Shown: piece by piece, positions 40,258 through 50,346 of the stretch
Numbering within the stretch: the first letter of the stretch is position 1
Layout of the letters: each line of letters begins with the position of its first letter
Assembly (NCBI GenBank): GCA_025462755.1
Contig: JAOAPF010000447.1
Location: 22,328 to 86,327, forward strand
Direction: 5' to 3'
Length of the DNA: 64,000 nt
Origin: Edaphobacter sp.
Lineage (GTDB): Bacteria; Acidobacteriota; Terriglobia; Terriglobales; Acidobacteriaceae
Notes under the pieces: generated by a model
The model's input: the letters and a program-made list of their open reading frames with translations, nothing else
Database searches by the model: none
Told to the model about the DNA's origin: nothing
Program-made: the position numbers and the translations under genes

Positions 40258-40288
40258 AAAAGGCCACCCGGCAACAGGGTGGCCTTTT
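40258..40288. terminator. Strong bidirectional intrinsic terminator
   Basis: AAAAGGCCACCC-GGCAACA-GGGTGGCCTTTT, perfect 12-bp stem. Confidence 0.8.
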
Positions 40289-40503
40289 CTTTAGGGAGAA
40301 TAGTTCCAACGGAGGCAAAGCCATCAGAACTTTCTGGCGAAATACTAAGTTTGGCAAAATCACGTGTCAAGGCCAAAACTCGTCCGCTGTAAGTCTTTGG
40401 TGAAGAGATAGTTACGGGGGTTACTGAAGGGTAAACATGGGGCTAAATATTCGCTTTCTATTCGCTTTAAGCGGTCCGACCATATATCAAAAGGCTATCG
40501 TTT

Positions 40504-40525
40504 CAGCCGGTTAGACCCCCGGCTG
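40504..40525 (-). terminator. Hairpin after the stop of the 40551-41672 gene
   Basis: CAGCCGG-TTAGACCC-CCGGCTG. Confidence 0.4.
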
Positions 40526-40550
40526 CACCGTCACCAGTGCATAAATCCCA

Positions 40551-41672
40551 CTATCCCCGCGGGTTGGCGCCCGATCCATCCGACTGGATCCTCGCCGGAC
40601 GCCCGCTCAGATCGATTCGCAGAAACTCCGGTTCGGTCGCCGCCGGCTTGCCCTGCATCACGCGAATCGTGGCGCGCGCTCCCCCGAAAAACAGCGCAAG
40701 CACCACCGCCGCCACCGCCCCAAGGCCGCAGAAAATAAGAATGCTGGTCAGCAGGCTCACCGTCTTGCGGACCTCGGAGTGAAACTCCGGAGGCATCGGC
40801 TTATTCCACGTCACCTCATTGCGCAGGTGAATGTTCTCCACTATCTCCTGCGCCTCTGCCGGCTTCCACGCACCCGTCGTGAGCAACACCAGCGGACCTT
40901 CGCGCCGCAGCTTCACCGTTCCAGCCGATGCACCCTGCCGATTGATCTCGCTCTCAATCTGCCGCCCATGCTCTCCTGCGATCTGCGGCGTCGGATAGAG
41001 CAGCATCGTCAACGTGCCCTTGCCTTCATACTTCGCCGTCACTGCCTCGGCGGCTTTGTCGAACCCGATGACCTCCGGCGGCAGCGCTCCACCAATCGCC
41101 TGATACTCCACCGGCCCCAGCGCATATTTCACCGTCTCTCGCTTCAAACTTTGCGCGGGCAGATACGTCGGCAGCAGCGGAGGCATTCCCTTCGTTCCAC
41201 CAACCTTCGGCAGCCCAACCTGCACCGTCTTCAACAACGCAGCAGCCGCCTCCGGATAAAGTTTCAGATTCGACACCACCACCGATACGCCACTCAGCAT
41301 CACGTGGTCCGCGCTGTTCTTCTTCAGATAGCTGTACGCCGCATACGCCCCGGTCGCATCGTCAAACTGGTACACCGTTACCGTGCCACTCGGGACACTG
41401 CCATGCGCAACCGGACTTTGCGCATCTCCTCGCTCATACCGCCTGATCCCATCTTCCACCAGGATGGGCGCATCCGCCCCACTCCACGACGGAGCACCAT
41501 TGCCCGCATCATGGTTCGGCCCCGTTCGCAACGACTCCGGCAGCAACGGCGCAGGCGGCATCGCCAACATAGTCTTCGCTTCCTGCGCCTGCAGCGACAC
41601 AGCCGATGCACCCACCAGCACCATACCCAACAACACCCGCGACATCATCCGAATCCGAGAAGAAACTCCCAT
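40551..41672 (-). CDS. Hypothetical secreted/membrane protein (DUF6599-like)
   Basis: Signal peptide, RYERGDAQSPVAHGSVPSGTVTVYQFDDATGAYAAYSYLK, C-terminal TM. Confidence 0.6.
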   Translation of the reverse strand: MGVSSRIRMMSRVLLGMVLVGASAVSLQAQEAKTMLAMPPAPLLPESLRTGPNHDAGNGAPSWSGADAPILVEDGIRRYERGDAQSPVAHGSVPSGTVTVYQFDDATGAYAAYSYLKKNSADHVMLSGVSVVVSNLKLYPEAAAALLKTVQVGLPKVGGTKGMPPLLPTYLPAQSLKRETVKYALGPVEYQAIGGALPPEVIGFDKAAEAVTAKYEGKGTLTMLLYPTPQIAGEHGRQIESEINRQGASAGTVKLRREGPLVLLTTGAWKPAEAQEIVENIHLRNEVTWNKPMPPEFHSEVRKTVSLLTSILIFCGLGAVAAVVLALFFGGARATIRVMQGKPAATEPEFLRIDLSGRPARIQSDGSGANPRG

Positions 41673-41775
41673 ACAAAAGTCAGACTACACCAGCGCGAGA
41701 ACGTAAGCCTAGCCGTCCCCGGAGCTGCCTCCAGGCCCGTGCCCACACCCGCTTCACGGAAAAAAGCCAGCGTCG

Positions 41776-44169
41776 CTATTTCGTGCTCGCCCGCTCCGCC
41801 GGAGGCCGCGTCCCGCTCAGCCCCCCCGCATACTTCGCGACACCTTTATAGAGACTCTCCGCCACGCGCTCCCGATACTCCGGCTCCTGCAACTGCCTCG
41901 CGTCCTTCTCATTGGTCACAAACGAGATCTCCGCCAGAATCGACGGCATGTTCGCTCCAATCAGCACAACGAACGGAGCCTTCTTCACCCCGCGATCCTT
42001 CAGCCCGGCGTTCCCCTTCTGCAATCCGCCGTACAGGCCCTGCTGCACATCGCCGGCAAACTCCCGCGACTCTTCGATCTTGTCCTTCAGCGCGATCTTC
42101 TTCACCAGGTCGCTCAACTGATGGATCGACTGATCCGATACCGCGTTCTCGCGCGCCGCCGTCTCCAGCGCATCCGGCGACGACGTAAAGTTCAGATAGT
42201 ACGTCTCCACCCCACGCGCGCTCGCATCCGGCGACGAGTTCGCATGGATCGAAAGAAACAGATCCGCCTGCGCCTTGTTCGCAATCGCCGTCCGCGTCTC
42301 CAGTGGAACAAACGTATCATCCGACCGCGTATAAATAATCTCTGACCCGAGCCGGTCATGTAGCAGCTTGCCCAGCCGCAGCGCCACATCGAGCACCACA
42401 TCCTTCTCTTCAATGCCATCCGCACCCAGCGTTCCCGAGTCATGACCGCCATGCCCGGGATCGATCACGATCCGCCCAATCTTCAACCCCAACGCCCGCA
42501 CCAGCGACGTCTCGCCATCCGCCGTAGGCACAGCCGCCCGCGCCGGAAGTGCGTCCACATCGACCGCCACCTTTCCCTTCCTGCCCTTCCGCGCGCTCGA
42601 ACTCGAAGTTGAATTCGTAGCTGGAGTAGCCGGAATATCAGTACCAGCCAGCTTGCTGCTCCCTACTCCCTCATCCCTACTCCCTGCTCTTGGAACCACC
42701 GCCGAAATCGGTTGTGAGGTCGGCTGCGTCGTCGCCTCCACCCTCCCCGGCTGCGCACTCAACGCCGCCACATCGAACGAACTCCCCGCCTTCACCGCCG
42801 TCGTATTCGGAACCGTCGGAGCCGCCGCCGCCACCCGTTGCATCGGCACACTCACCACCGGCGCACCCGGCTCCGCCTTACTCCCCCCGTGAATATCAAT
42901 GATCAAGCGATACGGATTCGGCAGCAAAAACGCCGAGTACTCCGTCACATCGTTCACATCCAGCACCACGCGTGTCATATCGTTCGAAAACTGCGCCGCG
43001 CGAATCTTCTTCAGGAACCCATCATCCGTCACGGCAAAACTCTTGCCCACCAGCTCCTGCGCCAGCCGCGTCCCATGCAAATCGAAGTAGATGCGATCCG
43101 GATTCGGCACCCGCGCCGCCTCATACGTCACATCGTCGCCCAGGTCGATCGCCACGCGCGTATAGTCCGGCGTCGACCAGTGTCGAATCCCCGTTACCTG
43201 CGCCATCTGCCCGTGCCTTTTCCCCGAACCCTTCGCCACATGCAGCGGCCCGGCATTTCGAACTGCAGCCGCCTGAACCGAAGCATCCTGAACCGGACCC
43301 TCCTGCACCCCCGCACTCGACGCATCCAGAGCCGCATCCACCGGCACCGAAGTCCCTCCCCTCCCCGTCTCCGCCCCATCGACGCTCGCTCCCACAGGAG
43401 CACCCTTCACCCCGCGCGCCTCTCCCGTAGTCGGCATCGGCGCAAAAGACGAAGCCCCGCTACCCTCAACCGGAGTCTTCTCCCTCAACCCAGCAGACAC
43501 AGAAACAGCAGCCCCTGCCGAAGCAGAAGCATCATTCAAATCCGAAGCCCTGCCAATACGCCCTCTACTTCCAACTCCCTCTTCGCTACTCCCTGCCTTC
43601 AAAGAAGCAATCCCCGCCTTTGCTTCCTCCGCCTGCGCACTCCGCGGATACTGCTTCACCAGAAGCGCATACCTCTCCTTCGCCGCCGCCGCATCATGCA
43701 GATCGTTCTGATAAATCTGCGCCTCTGCCAGCAGCGCTCCCACCCGCAGCGAGCTCGCCGGATACTGCATCCGCAAAAACTCATACTGCCCCACCGCCGC
43801 CTTCAGCGACTTCGCATCGTGCAGACTCCTCCCCTGCTCCGCCAGCAACTCCGCCACCGCATTCACGCTGTCCGGAGCGTGCGCATCCCCCGGCGCATCA
43901 TGGTAGACCGCCCGAAACCCATCCATAGCCCGCGTATAGTCCGCCCGCGTCCGCGCCCCCGCAGAAATCCCCTCCAGCATCTCCAACCCCCGCTCCGCCT
44001 GCTCCCAGGGCGTCAGTTCTACCTTGCGTTGCATCACCGTCTTTGCCCTCAGCGCAGGCACCGCACAGCCCAGCACGATCGCGCAACCCAGCATCGCCGC
44101 GCAACCCCGACACCACCAGCAATTCCGCATTGTCGTTCTCAGGCCCATAGGTCGCTTCAAAACCGGCAC
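41776..44169 (-). CDS. N-acetylmuramoyl-L-alanine amidase with tetratricopeptide-like region and AMIN domain
   Basis: AMIN-like TRVAIDLGDDVTYEAARVPNPDRIYFDLHG; catalytic RIVIDPGHGGHDSGTLG, FLSIHANSSPDASARGVETYYLN. Confidence 0.92.
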   Translation of the reverse strand: MPVLKRPMGLRTTMRNCWWCRGCAAMLGCAIVLGCAVPALRAKTVMQRKVELTPWEQAERGLEMLEGISAGARTRADYTRAMDGFRAVYHDAPGDAHAPDSVNAVAELLAEQGRSLHDAKSLKAAVGQYEFLRMQYPASSLRVGALLAEAQIYQNDLHDAAAAKERYALLVKQYPRSAQAEEAKAGIASLKAGSSEEGVGSRGRIGRASDLNDASASAGAAVSVSAGLREKTPVEGSGASSFAPMPTTGEARGVKGAPVGASVDGAETGRGGTSVPVDAALDASSAGVQEGPVQDASVQAAAVRNAGPLHVAKGSGKRHGQMAQVTGIRHWSTPDYTRVAIDLGDDVTYEAARVPNPDRIYFDLHGTRLAQELVGKSFAVTDDGFLKKIRAAQFSNDMTRVVLDVNDVTEYSAFLLPNPYRLIIDIHGGSKAEPGAPVVSVPMQRVAAAAPTVPNTTAVKAGSSFDVAALSAQPGRVEATTQPTSQPISAVVPRAGSRDEGVGSSKLAGTDIPATPATNSTSSSSARKGRKGKVAVDVDALPARAAVPTADGETSLVRALGLKIGRIVIDPGHGGHDSGTLGADGIEEKDVVLDVALRLGKLLHDRLGSEIIYTRSDDTFVPLETRTAIANKAQADLFLSIHANSSPDASARGVETYYLNFTSSPDALETAARENAVSDQSIHQLSDLVKKIALKDKIEESREFAGDVQQGLYGGLQKGNAGLKDRGVKKAPFVVLIGANMPSILAEISFVTNEKDARQLQEPEYRERVAESLYKGVAKYAGGLSGTRPPAERASTK

Positions 44170-44569
44170 ACATCCCCAAGTTTAAGAGACCCCACCTCCC
44201 GAATGTGTGTGAAAAGAACCCTCGGTACTCCCCCCGATACCCCCACCCTGAACCCACCGCCGGTCCTGCAACCCCGGACCCGGCGTCACTTCCCATGCAA
44301 CTCCTCATGGATATCAGTAGGCCCAGCCTTCCCCTCCAGAAACGCCTTATCAGTTCCCGCAGCTAGTTGCATATTCTTCTCCATCGTTGCTCTCTGCTTC
44401 TTCACGCTCACCCCTCAATCCGGTGGTGCGGAGCATGTACGTCCAAAGTCCCCGCCTGTACCGTCGTCTCGCCCTCCGCCCTCAGGCGGGCATGCGACAG
44501 ATTTAGCGCACTCAAAACCCCCTACAGTCGCGGCGTATCTCTGCGAACCCCTGCTGTAGACTTTCACCC

Positions 44570-44737
44570 ATGGTAGACATCGATCTCATCGTGCAGACCC
44601 TCCGGCAACACGGCCATCGTGTCGACAGCGTCATCTCCGTCCCGGAAAACGCCGGCACCTACGAACTGATCATCGACGGAAACACCCTCAACCTTGAAGA
44701 AGCCCGCCACCTCCTCGAGCAAGACGAAGCGAAATAG
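44570..44737 (+). CDS. Small hypothetical protein (55 aa), absent from the ORF track
   Basis: MVDIDLIVQTLRQHGHRVDSVISVPENAGTYELIIDGNTLNLEEARHLLEQDEAK. Confidence 0.65.
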   Translation: MVDIDLIVQTLRQHGHRVDSVISVPENAGTYELIIDGNTLNLEEARHLLEQDEAK

Positions 44738-44763
44738 CAATCTGGAGCGAGACTCGTATGGGT

Positions 44764-44853
44764 GCCATCCTTTGCAGTCTCACCGCCACTGGCCCGGGTG
44801 TCCCATCCTTTGCAGTCTGACCGCAAAGGGTAGGTTATCGAGCGCAGCGAGAC
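44764..44853. repeat. REP-like two-hairpin element, CCCATCCTTTGC family (one complete and one partial unit)
   Basis: GTGCCATCCTTTGCAGTCTCACCG... then GTGTCCCATCCTTTGCAGTCTGACCGCAAAGGGTAGGTTATCGAGCGCAGCGAGACCG. Confidence 0.75.
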
Positions 44854-44883
44854 CGCTTTCCTGGCTTTGTAAGTTGAATGGAA

Positions 44884-44953
44884 AGCCACAGAACCGGGTG
44901 CCCCATATCTCGATTCTGAGATGTGGGCATCGTGCGAAGCACGACCGCACTCC
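44884..44953. repeat. 70-bp direct repeat, copy 1 (two-hairpin element)
   Basis: AGCCACAGAACCGGGTGCCCCATATCTCGATTCTGAGATGTGGGCATCGTGCGAAGCACGACCGCACTCC. Confidence 0.95.
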
Positions 44954-45101
44954 TCCCTCCACTTCGAAAGCACAATCGAACCCAATCCAGGACATCTTCA
45001 GATGTCACTACCAACAAATTTAGGAATTGTCATTCTGAGCGCAGCGAAGAACCCCCGCATTTCGTTCGAAGCACCACAACTGCCGGGTGCCCCATCGACC
45101 C

Positions 45102-45171
45102 AGCCACAGAACCGGGTGCCCCATATCTCGATTCTGAGATGTGGGCATCGTGCGAAGCACGACCGCACTCC
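45102..45171. repeat. 70-bp direct repeat, copy 2
   Basis: Identical to 44884-44953 over 70 bp. Confidence 0.95.
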
Positions 45172-45215
45172 CTATACAAACCCGGACCCCTGTTTTGCGA
45201 ACACCGGAATAGTCC

Positions 45216-48131
45216 CTACCCCAACAAACCCCCTACCACCTCACTCGCCCCCTGCAGCGCCGCATCCAATGACCCAACATCACTCCCACCAGCCTCCGCC
45301 AGATCAGGCCGCCCACCACCCTTGCCCCCAACCTTAGCCGCCAGCGTGCCAACAATCTTCCCCGCCTGCACCCGCGAAGTAAGGTCCTTCGTCACCCCAA
45401 CAATCAACGAGACCTTCCCATCCACCGCCGCCCCAAGCACCACCACACCACTCCCCAGCTTCCCACGAAGCGAATCCACCAACTCCCGCATCTGCGCCTT
45501 CTCCAACCCATCCACCCGCTGCGCCAGCACCTTCACACCCTTCACCTCAACCGCCGAAGCGCCAGCATCGGACAAAGCAGCCGAAGCCGACTTCATCCGC
45601 ACAGCATCCAGCTCCCGCCTTAGCTTCTTCATCTCCTCTTCCTGCGCCGCAATCCGAGCACGCAAAGCCTCCGCCGGCGTCACCGTCTCCGAAGAAGACC
45701 CAACCAGCGATCCCACAACGCGAGCCACATCAAAATCCCGCCGGAACTCATGCAGCGCGCCCGTCCCACTCACCGCCTCCACCCGACGCACGCCCGAAGA
45801 CACCGACCCCTCCCCAACAATCTTGATCACGCCAATCTCGCCCGTAGCCCCGGTATGAATCCCCCCGCAAAGCTCCGTCGAAAACTCGCCGATCTTCACC
45901 ACCCGCACCCGCTCGCCATACTTCTCACCAAAAAGCGCCATCGCCCCCAGCTCATTCACGGCAACATCGATCGGCACATCCACCAGCGTCTCCACCTTCG
46001 TATTCCCCATCACCTGCCGGTTCACAATATCCTCGACCTCCTGCAGCTCCTCCTCCGCCACCCCCGCAAAGTGCGAAAAATCAAACCGCAATCTGGCCGC
46101 ATCATTCAGCGACCCCGCCTGCTTCACATGCTTCCCCAAAACCTCGCGCAGCGCCGCATGCAGCAGATGCGTCCCCGTATGGTTCCGCGTCGTCGCCACC
46201 CGCGTCGCCGCATCCACCACGGTATCCACGGTATCGCCCACCGCAATCGTCTGGTTCGCCCTCACCTTATGCGCAAAAACCCCCTGCACCGGCTTGGTCG
46301 CGCCACTCACCTCAGCGACCACCGCGTTATGGTCCCCCCCCGTCCCTCTGGGTACAGTCAACCACCCCACATCCCCAACCTGCCCACCCGAGTCCGCATA
46401 AAAACTCGTAGCATCGAGCACGACCTCACCCAACTCCCCAGCCTTCAACTCCGGCACACCAATCCCATCCTTCACCAGCGCCAAAATCCGAGCCCCATCC
46501 ACCCGCAGCCCGGTGTACCCCTCAAACTCCGTCTTGGGCAACTCCCGATAAACCGGCGCCGCCGACTTCTGTGACCCACCCTTCCAACTGGCCCGCGCCC
46601 GCTGCTGCTCCTCTTCCTTGGCCTCCTCAAATCCCTCCATGTCGAAAGCAAAGCCACGATCGCGTGCCGCATCCATCATGAAATCGAGCGGCAGTCCATA
46701 CGTCTCGTACAAATGAAACGCCACTTTACCTTGAAACTTACGAGTGAAATTCCTTGAATGATTGACCTTTTCAAAGTAGACGTTCCCCTGCTCGGCTCCA
46801 AAATAATCCTGAAGAAACTGGTGAACGTTGGCCATCGTAAATTGACCGATGGAGTCCATCTTCGCTTTGAAAGCTTCTCCGAACCCCGGCTTCGCCTCAG
46901 CTTCGATCTCTCTCAACGCATCCGAGTACAGGAAATTGGATGCCTCTTCTTGCGACGTAAGTATGCGCTCCATTTCCGTCACCGCGGTCGATAGCACCCG
47001 AGCAAACTGTTGTTCCTCGGCCAGCACAACCTTCGCCACCCGCTCCGCCGACTCCTTCAACTCCGGATAAGCCACCTGCATCTCATCCCGAACCGCAAAC
47101 ACCATCTCATGCATAAACGGCTTCTCCTGCCCCAGCAGCCGTCCATGCCGAATCCCGCGCCGCAAAATCTTCCGCAGCACATACCCTCTGCCATCATTCG
47201 CAGGATTCACCCCATCCGAAATCAGAAACGTAGCCGCCCGGGCATGGTCCGCAATAATCCGCAGCGAAGCCCGCGACCTCTCATCCACCTCATGCTCCGG
47301 TTCCACCTTATGCCCGGTCAACTCCTCCGCACGCTTGATCAGCGGAGTAAACAGATCCGTCTCAAAGTTCGACAACACACCCTGCAGCACCGCCGCAACC
47401 CGCTCCAACCCCATCCCCGTATCGATCGAAGGCTTAGGCAGCGGCGTCAGCGTCCCATCGCTGCTCCTATCGAACTGCATGAAAACCAAATTCCAGATCT
47501 CAACATACCGCTGCTCATCCAGCGGAAACGGCTTATCAACTCCCGGCTCCTCCGCCGCCTCGATCCCCAGGTCGTAAAAGATCTCCGAGCAAGGCCCGCA
47601 AGGCCCCGTATCCCCCATCTGCCAGAAGTTATCCTTCGCCCCCATCCCGAAGATGCGCTCCTTCGGCGCCCCGGTCTCAATCCAGAACTGCTCCGCCTCA
47701 TCATCCCGCGGAACTTTCTCATCCCCTTCAAAGATCGTCACGTAAAGTCGGGCAGGATCAATCCCGAACCACTCCTTCGAAGTCAGAAGCTCCCACGCAA
47801 AGCCGATCGCGTCCTTCTTGAAGTAGTCTCCAAACGAAAAATTCCCCAGCATCTCAAAAAACGTATGGTGCCGCCGTGTAAACCCGACGTTCTCGAGATC
47901 GTTATGCTTCCCCCCCGCCCGCACGCACTTCTGCGAGCTAGCCGCCCGCGTATAGTCCCGCTTCTCCAACCCGAGAAACACATCCTTGAACTGATTCATC
48001 CCCGCATTGGTAAACAGCAGCGTAGGATCATTCGCCGGCACCAGCGAAGAAGAGTGCACCCGCCGGTGCCCCTTACCCTCAAAAAACCGCAAAAAATCTT
48101 CCCGAATCTGATTCCCCGACCTATAGTTCAT
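45216..48131 (-). CDS. alaS: Alanyl-tRNA synthetase
   Basis: [96 protein letters not shown]. Confidence 0.97.
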   Translation of the reverse strand: MNYRSGNQIREDFLRFFEGKGHRRVHSSSLVPANDPTLLFTNAGMNQFKDVFLGLEKRDYTRAASSQKCVRAGGKHNDLENVGFTRRHHTFFEMLGNFSFGDYFKKDAIGFAWELLTSKEWFGIDPARLYVTIFEGDEKVPRDDEAEQFWIETGAPKERIFGMGAKDNFWQMGDTGPCGPCSEIFYDLGIEAAEEPGVDKPFPLDEQRYVEIWNLVFMQFDRSSDGTLTPLPKPSIDTGMGLERVAAVLQGVLSNFETDLFTPLIKRAEELTGHKVEPEHEVDERSRASLRIIADHARAATFLISDGVNPANDGRGYVLRKILRRGIRHGRLLGQEKPFMHEMVFAVRDEMQVAYPELKESAERVAKVVLAEEQQFARVLSTAVTEMERILTSQEEASNFLYSDALREIEAEAKPGFGEAFKAKMDSIGQFTMANVHQFLQDYFGAEQGNVYFEKVNHSRNFTRKFQGKVAFHLYETYGLPLDFMMDAARDRGFAFDMEGFEEAKEEEQQRARASWKGGSQKSAAPVYRELPKTEFEGYTGLRVDGARILALVKDGIGVPELKAGELGEVVLDATSFYADSGGQVGDVGWLTVPRGTGGDHNAVVAEVSGATKPVQGVFAHKVRANQTIAVGDTVDTVVDAATRVATTRNHTGTHLLHAALREVLGKHVKQAGSLNDAARLRFDFSHFAGVAEEELQEVEDIVNRQVMGNTKVETLVDVPIDVAVNELGAMALFGEKYGERVRVVKIGEFSTELCGGIHTGATGEIGVIKIVGEGSVSSGVRRVEAVSGTGALHEFRRDFDVARVVGSLVGSSSETVTPAEALRARIAAQEEEMKKLRRELDAVRMKSASAALSDAGASAVEVKGVKVLAQRVDGLEKAQMRELVDSLRGKLGSGVVVLGAAVDGKVSLIVGVTKDLTSRVQAGKIVGTLAAKVGGKGGGRPDLAEAGGSDVGSLDAALQGASEVVGGLLG

Positions 48132-48164
48132 AGAACGTAAGTTTATCAGTCAGGAGCGAGCTCC

Positions 48165-48629
48165 ATGCGCGCAATGCCCTTCGCAATCTTCTTCCTGTTA
48201 CTGTCGGTGTCTGGCCCGTGCATCGCGCAGCAGGAGCCGTGTGGGCTACGCAAGATGATGGAAACCACAACGCCCATCTATCCACCTATCGCAAAGGCCG
48301 CCCACGTCGAAGGCAGCGTCATCATGCTGGTCAACTTCAAGACAAGTGGTGAAGTACAAAAGATAGACATCGTAAGTGGCCCTAAGTTGCTGCAAATGGC
48401 TGCCACAACCTACGTTCAAGGATGGCACGCCAACGAATACACCGGACCACGCACCTGTCCAATCGTTGTCAACTTTCGCATACTCCACGAAGGAGATACA
48501 ACAACTCCAGCGTTCGTCCGACTAGATCTGCAACATGTCACACTGAACTCAATCCCTATCGTTCTGTACACCACCTACTCCTATTCGATCTCAGCGAATA
48601 CGCAGCAGCCAGATCCGAATGGATACTGA
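48165..48629 (+). CDS. TonB C-terminal-domain-like secreted protein
   Basis: Signal peptide then YPPIAKAAHVEGSVIMLVNFKTSGEVQKIDIVSGPKLLQMAATTYVQGW. Confidence 0.75.
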   Translation: MRAMPFAIFFLLLSVSGPCIAQQEPCGLRKMMETTTPIYPPIAKAAHVEGSVIMLVNFKTSGEVQKIDIVSGPKLLQMAATTYVQGWHANEYTGPRTCPIVVNFRILHEGDTTTPAFVRLDLQHVTLNSIPIVLYTTYSYSISANTQQPDPNGY

Positions 48630-48680
48630 CCGACCCGAGACCGTCACGTAATATCCGCCAGCCGCAGAAGACCGAGCGGC

Positions 48681-49094
48681 TCAGAACCAGGTCTTGCTCT
48701 TGTAGAACTCGTACTCTTCGCCGAATGCCTCAGCCAGCACCCGCTCTTCTCTACGTGCCCTCACTATCTGCATCGGCACGATCACCAACGCCACCACCAA
48801 AGGACCCCATGGCGATAGGAAAAGCGACAGTCCCACGATGAACAATCCTCCAAACAGATAAATCGGATTGCGAATGCGCGAGTAAAGTCCCGTCGCTACC
48901 AGTCGGCTAGCCTTCGCCTTCACCGAAAACGAACTGCCAAGCTGCCACCGAGCCAGCACAAACAACGGAAAAGAGATACCCACAAGCACCGCTCCAATCA
49001 TCTTCGCTGTGCTCCAATCAACCTCCGGCGCATAGACCAGCAGGCTCGCTACGATAACAATGATGACTGCAAGCGTCAGCAAATTTGATTTCAC
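48681..49094 (-). CDS. Isoprenylcysteine methyltransferase-family membrane protein
   Basis: Multi-TM; LVATGLYSRIRNPIYLFGGLFIVG, RREERVLAEAFGEEYEFYKSKTW. GTG start near 49094 preferred over 49145. Confidence 0.78.
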   Translation of the reverse strand: MKSNLLTLAVIIVIVASLLVYAPEVDWSTAKMIGAVLVGISFPLFVLARWQLGSSFSVKAKASRLVATGLYSRIRNPIYLFGGLFIVGLSLFLSPWGPLVVALVIVPMQIVRARREERVLAEAFGEEYEFYKSKTWF

Positions 49095-50056
49095 TGGCCA
49101 TCCTCCTCTTTCAGTGTAGAGGAGCCACCCACTCCAGGCCGCCACGTAATCCCCTCCAGCCGCAGCACCTCATCCCGCGTCGCCCGCAATCCCGCAAACT
49201 CCCCCCGCCACCGCACCATCTCCATGCAGCACACCAGAGCATCGAACGCATCCTCACTCCCCATCGCCTTCGCCATTACGCCACGAGACAGCCCCACATA
49301 CGCCGCATCCGATTTTTTCTTCGCCAGCAAATACTCCCGCCGAGCCACAGGATTACTCTTCTTCACCGCACCCGTCAGCAAACGTGTATACATCTCCACC
49401 ACCAGCGACTGCGGCTTCTTTCCGTCAAACGAAGCCGACTCAAACGGCCAAACCCGAAACCCCGCCTCCCGCAGCCTCAGCAAAAACGGCATAGCCCGCA
49501 GACTCCCCGTCCCCACGCTCCCGCTCCCGCCGATCTGAAACGGCGACTTCGGCGTAATCCCCTTCACCTTCGCCGCCCGCTCCGGATCGCCCTCCAGCAT
49601 CTTCGGCGTAATCTTGTTCTCCATATCCGTCGACCGCATCGATCGATGCAGCCCCACCCCGCAAAACTGCTCCGGCCGTTTATGCGGCTTCCCCCAGAAC
49701 CGCTCATCCCGCGCAACCTCCTCACACTCCCGCGCCAGCCACCGCTCCCCCTGCCCATCCGCCACATGCCGCCAGAAATCAAACACGGTCGCACACCCAT
49801 GCTCCGCCAGGAACCACGCCGGAAAACTAAAACAACAATCGAGCCCCACCACCATCCGAGGAGTCTCCCGCGCCCTCTCCACCAGCCACGCAAACAGCTC
49901 CTCCCGCGTCCGCCCCGACTCCAGCGTCACCTTGGCAGTAGAAGCCGTCCAAACCCCCGCCCAGATCTTCTTCCGCTGCCCCGGCCCCTTATCGCCCGAC
50001 CAATCCACCGCCACCACCCGTTGCAAACCGCCATCCGTCATACTTCCATCATCCAC
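49091..50056 (-). CDS. DUF429-like protein
   Basis: VVAVDWSGDKGPGQRKKIWAG...VVGLDCCFSFPAWFL; DAFDALVCCMEMVRW. Confidence 0.6.
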   Translation of the reverse strand: MDDGSMTDGGLQRVVAVDWSGDKGPGQRKKIWAGVWTASTAKVTLESGRTREELFAWLVERARETPRMVVGLDCCFSFPAWFLAEHGCATVFDFWRHVADGQGERWLARECEEVARDERFWGKPHKRPEQFCGVGLHRSMRSTDMENKITPKMLEGDPERAAKVKGITPKSPFQIGGSGSVGTGSLRAMPFLLRLREAGFRVWPFESASFDGKKPQSLVVEMYTRLLTGAVKKSNPVARREYLLAKKKSDAAYVGLSRGVMAKAMGSEDAFDALVCCMEMVRWRGEFAGLRATRDEVLRLEGITWRPGVGGSSTLKEEDGQ

Positions 50057-50124
50057 CCGCGGGGAACTTTTTCCGCTCCCCCACCGTTATCCTTCAAGGA
50101 AAGAAATAAAGGAAAGGAAACCTG

Positions 50125-50316
50125 ATGCTCAACCTCCTGCTCTTCTGCATTCTCATGGTCATCTGCTGGCCTCTCGCGCTGGCCGCACTCCTGCTCTATC
50201 CGCTGATCTGGCTGATCCTGCTTCCCTTCCGCCTGGTCGGCATCGCTGTCGGCGGCGTCTTCGAACTCATCGCCGCGCTCTTCGCCCTCCCCGGCCGCAT
50301 GCTGCGTGCCATCTAG
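50125..50316 (+). CDS. Small hydrophobic membrane protein
   Basis: 63 aa almost entirely TM, ahead of the S4 gene. Confidence 0.55.
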   Translation: MLNLLLFCILMVICWPLALAALLLYPLIWLILLPFRLVGIAVGGVFELIAALFALPGRMLRAI

Positions 50317-50346
50317 ACCTTCCCGCGCAGCCGCAGCCAAGCGAAA

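Noticed and set aside
40779-42188. 469-aa + strand ORF
   Set aside because: Spans two minus-strand genes antisense; low-complexity R/H/S/P translation.
42838-44559. 573-aa + strand ORF
   Set aside because: Antisense to the amidase gene, composed largely of R/H/P/S; shadow ORF.
44740-45175. CRISPR array
   Set aside because: The repeats are two 70-bp hairpin elements and unrelated REP-like units, without regular spacing or multiple spacers, and no cas genes are present.
47010-48140. 376-aa + strand ORF
   Set aside because: Antisense to alaS, R/P/H-rich; shadow ORF.
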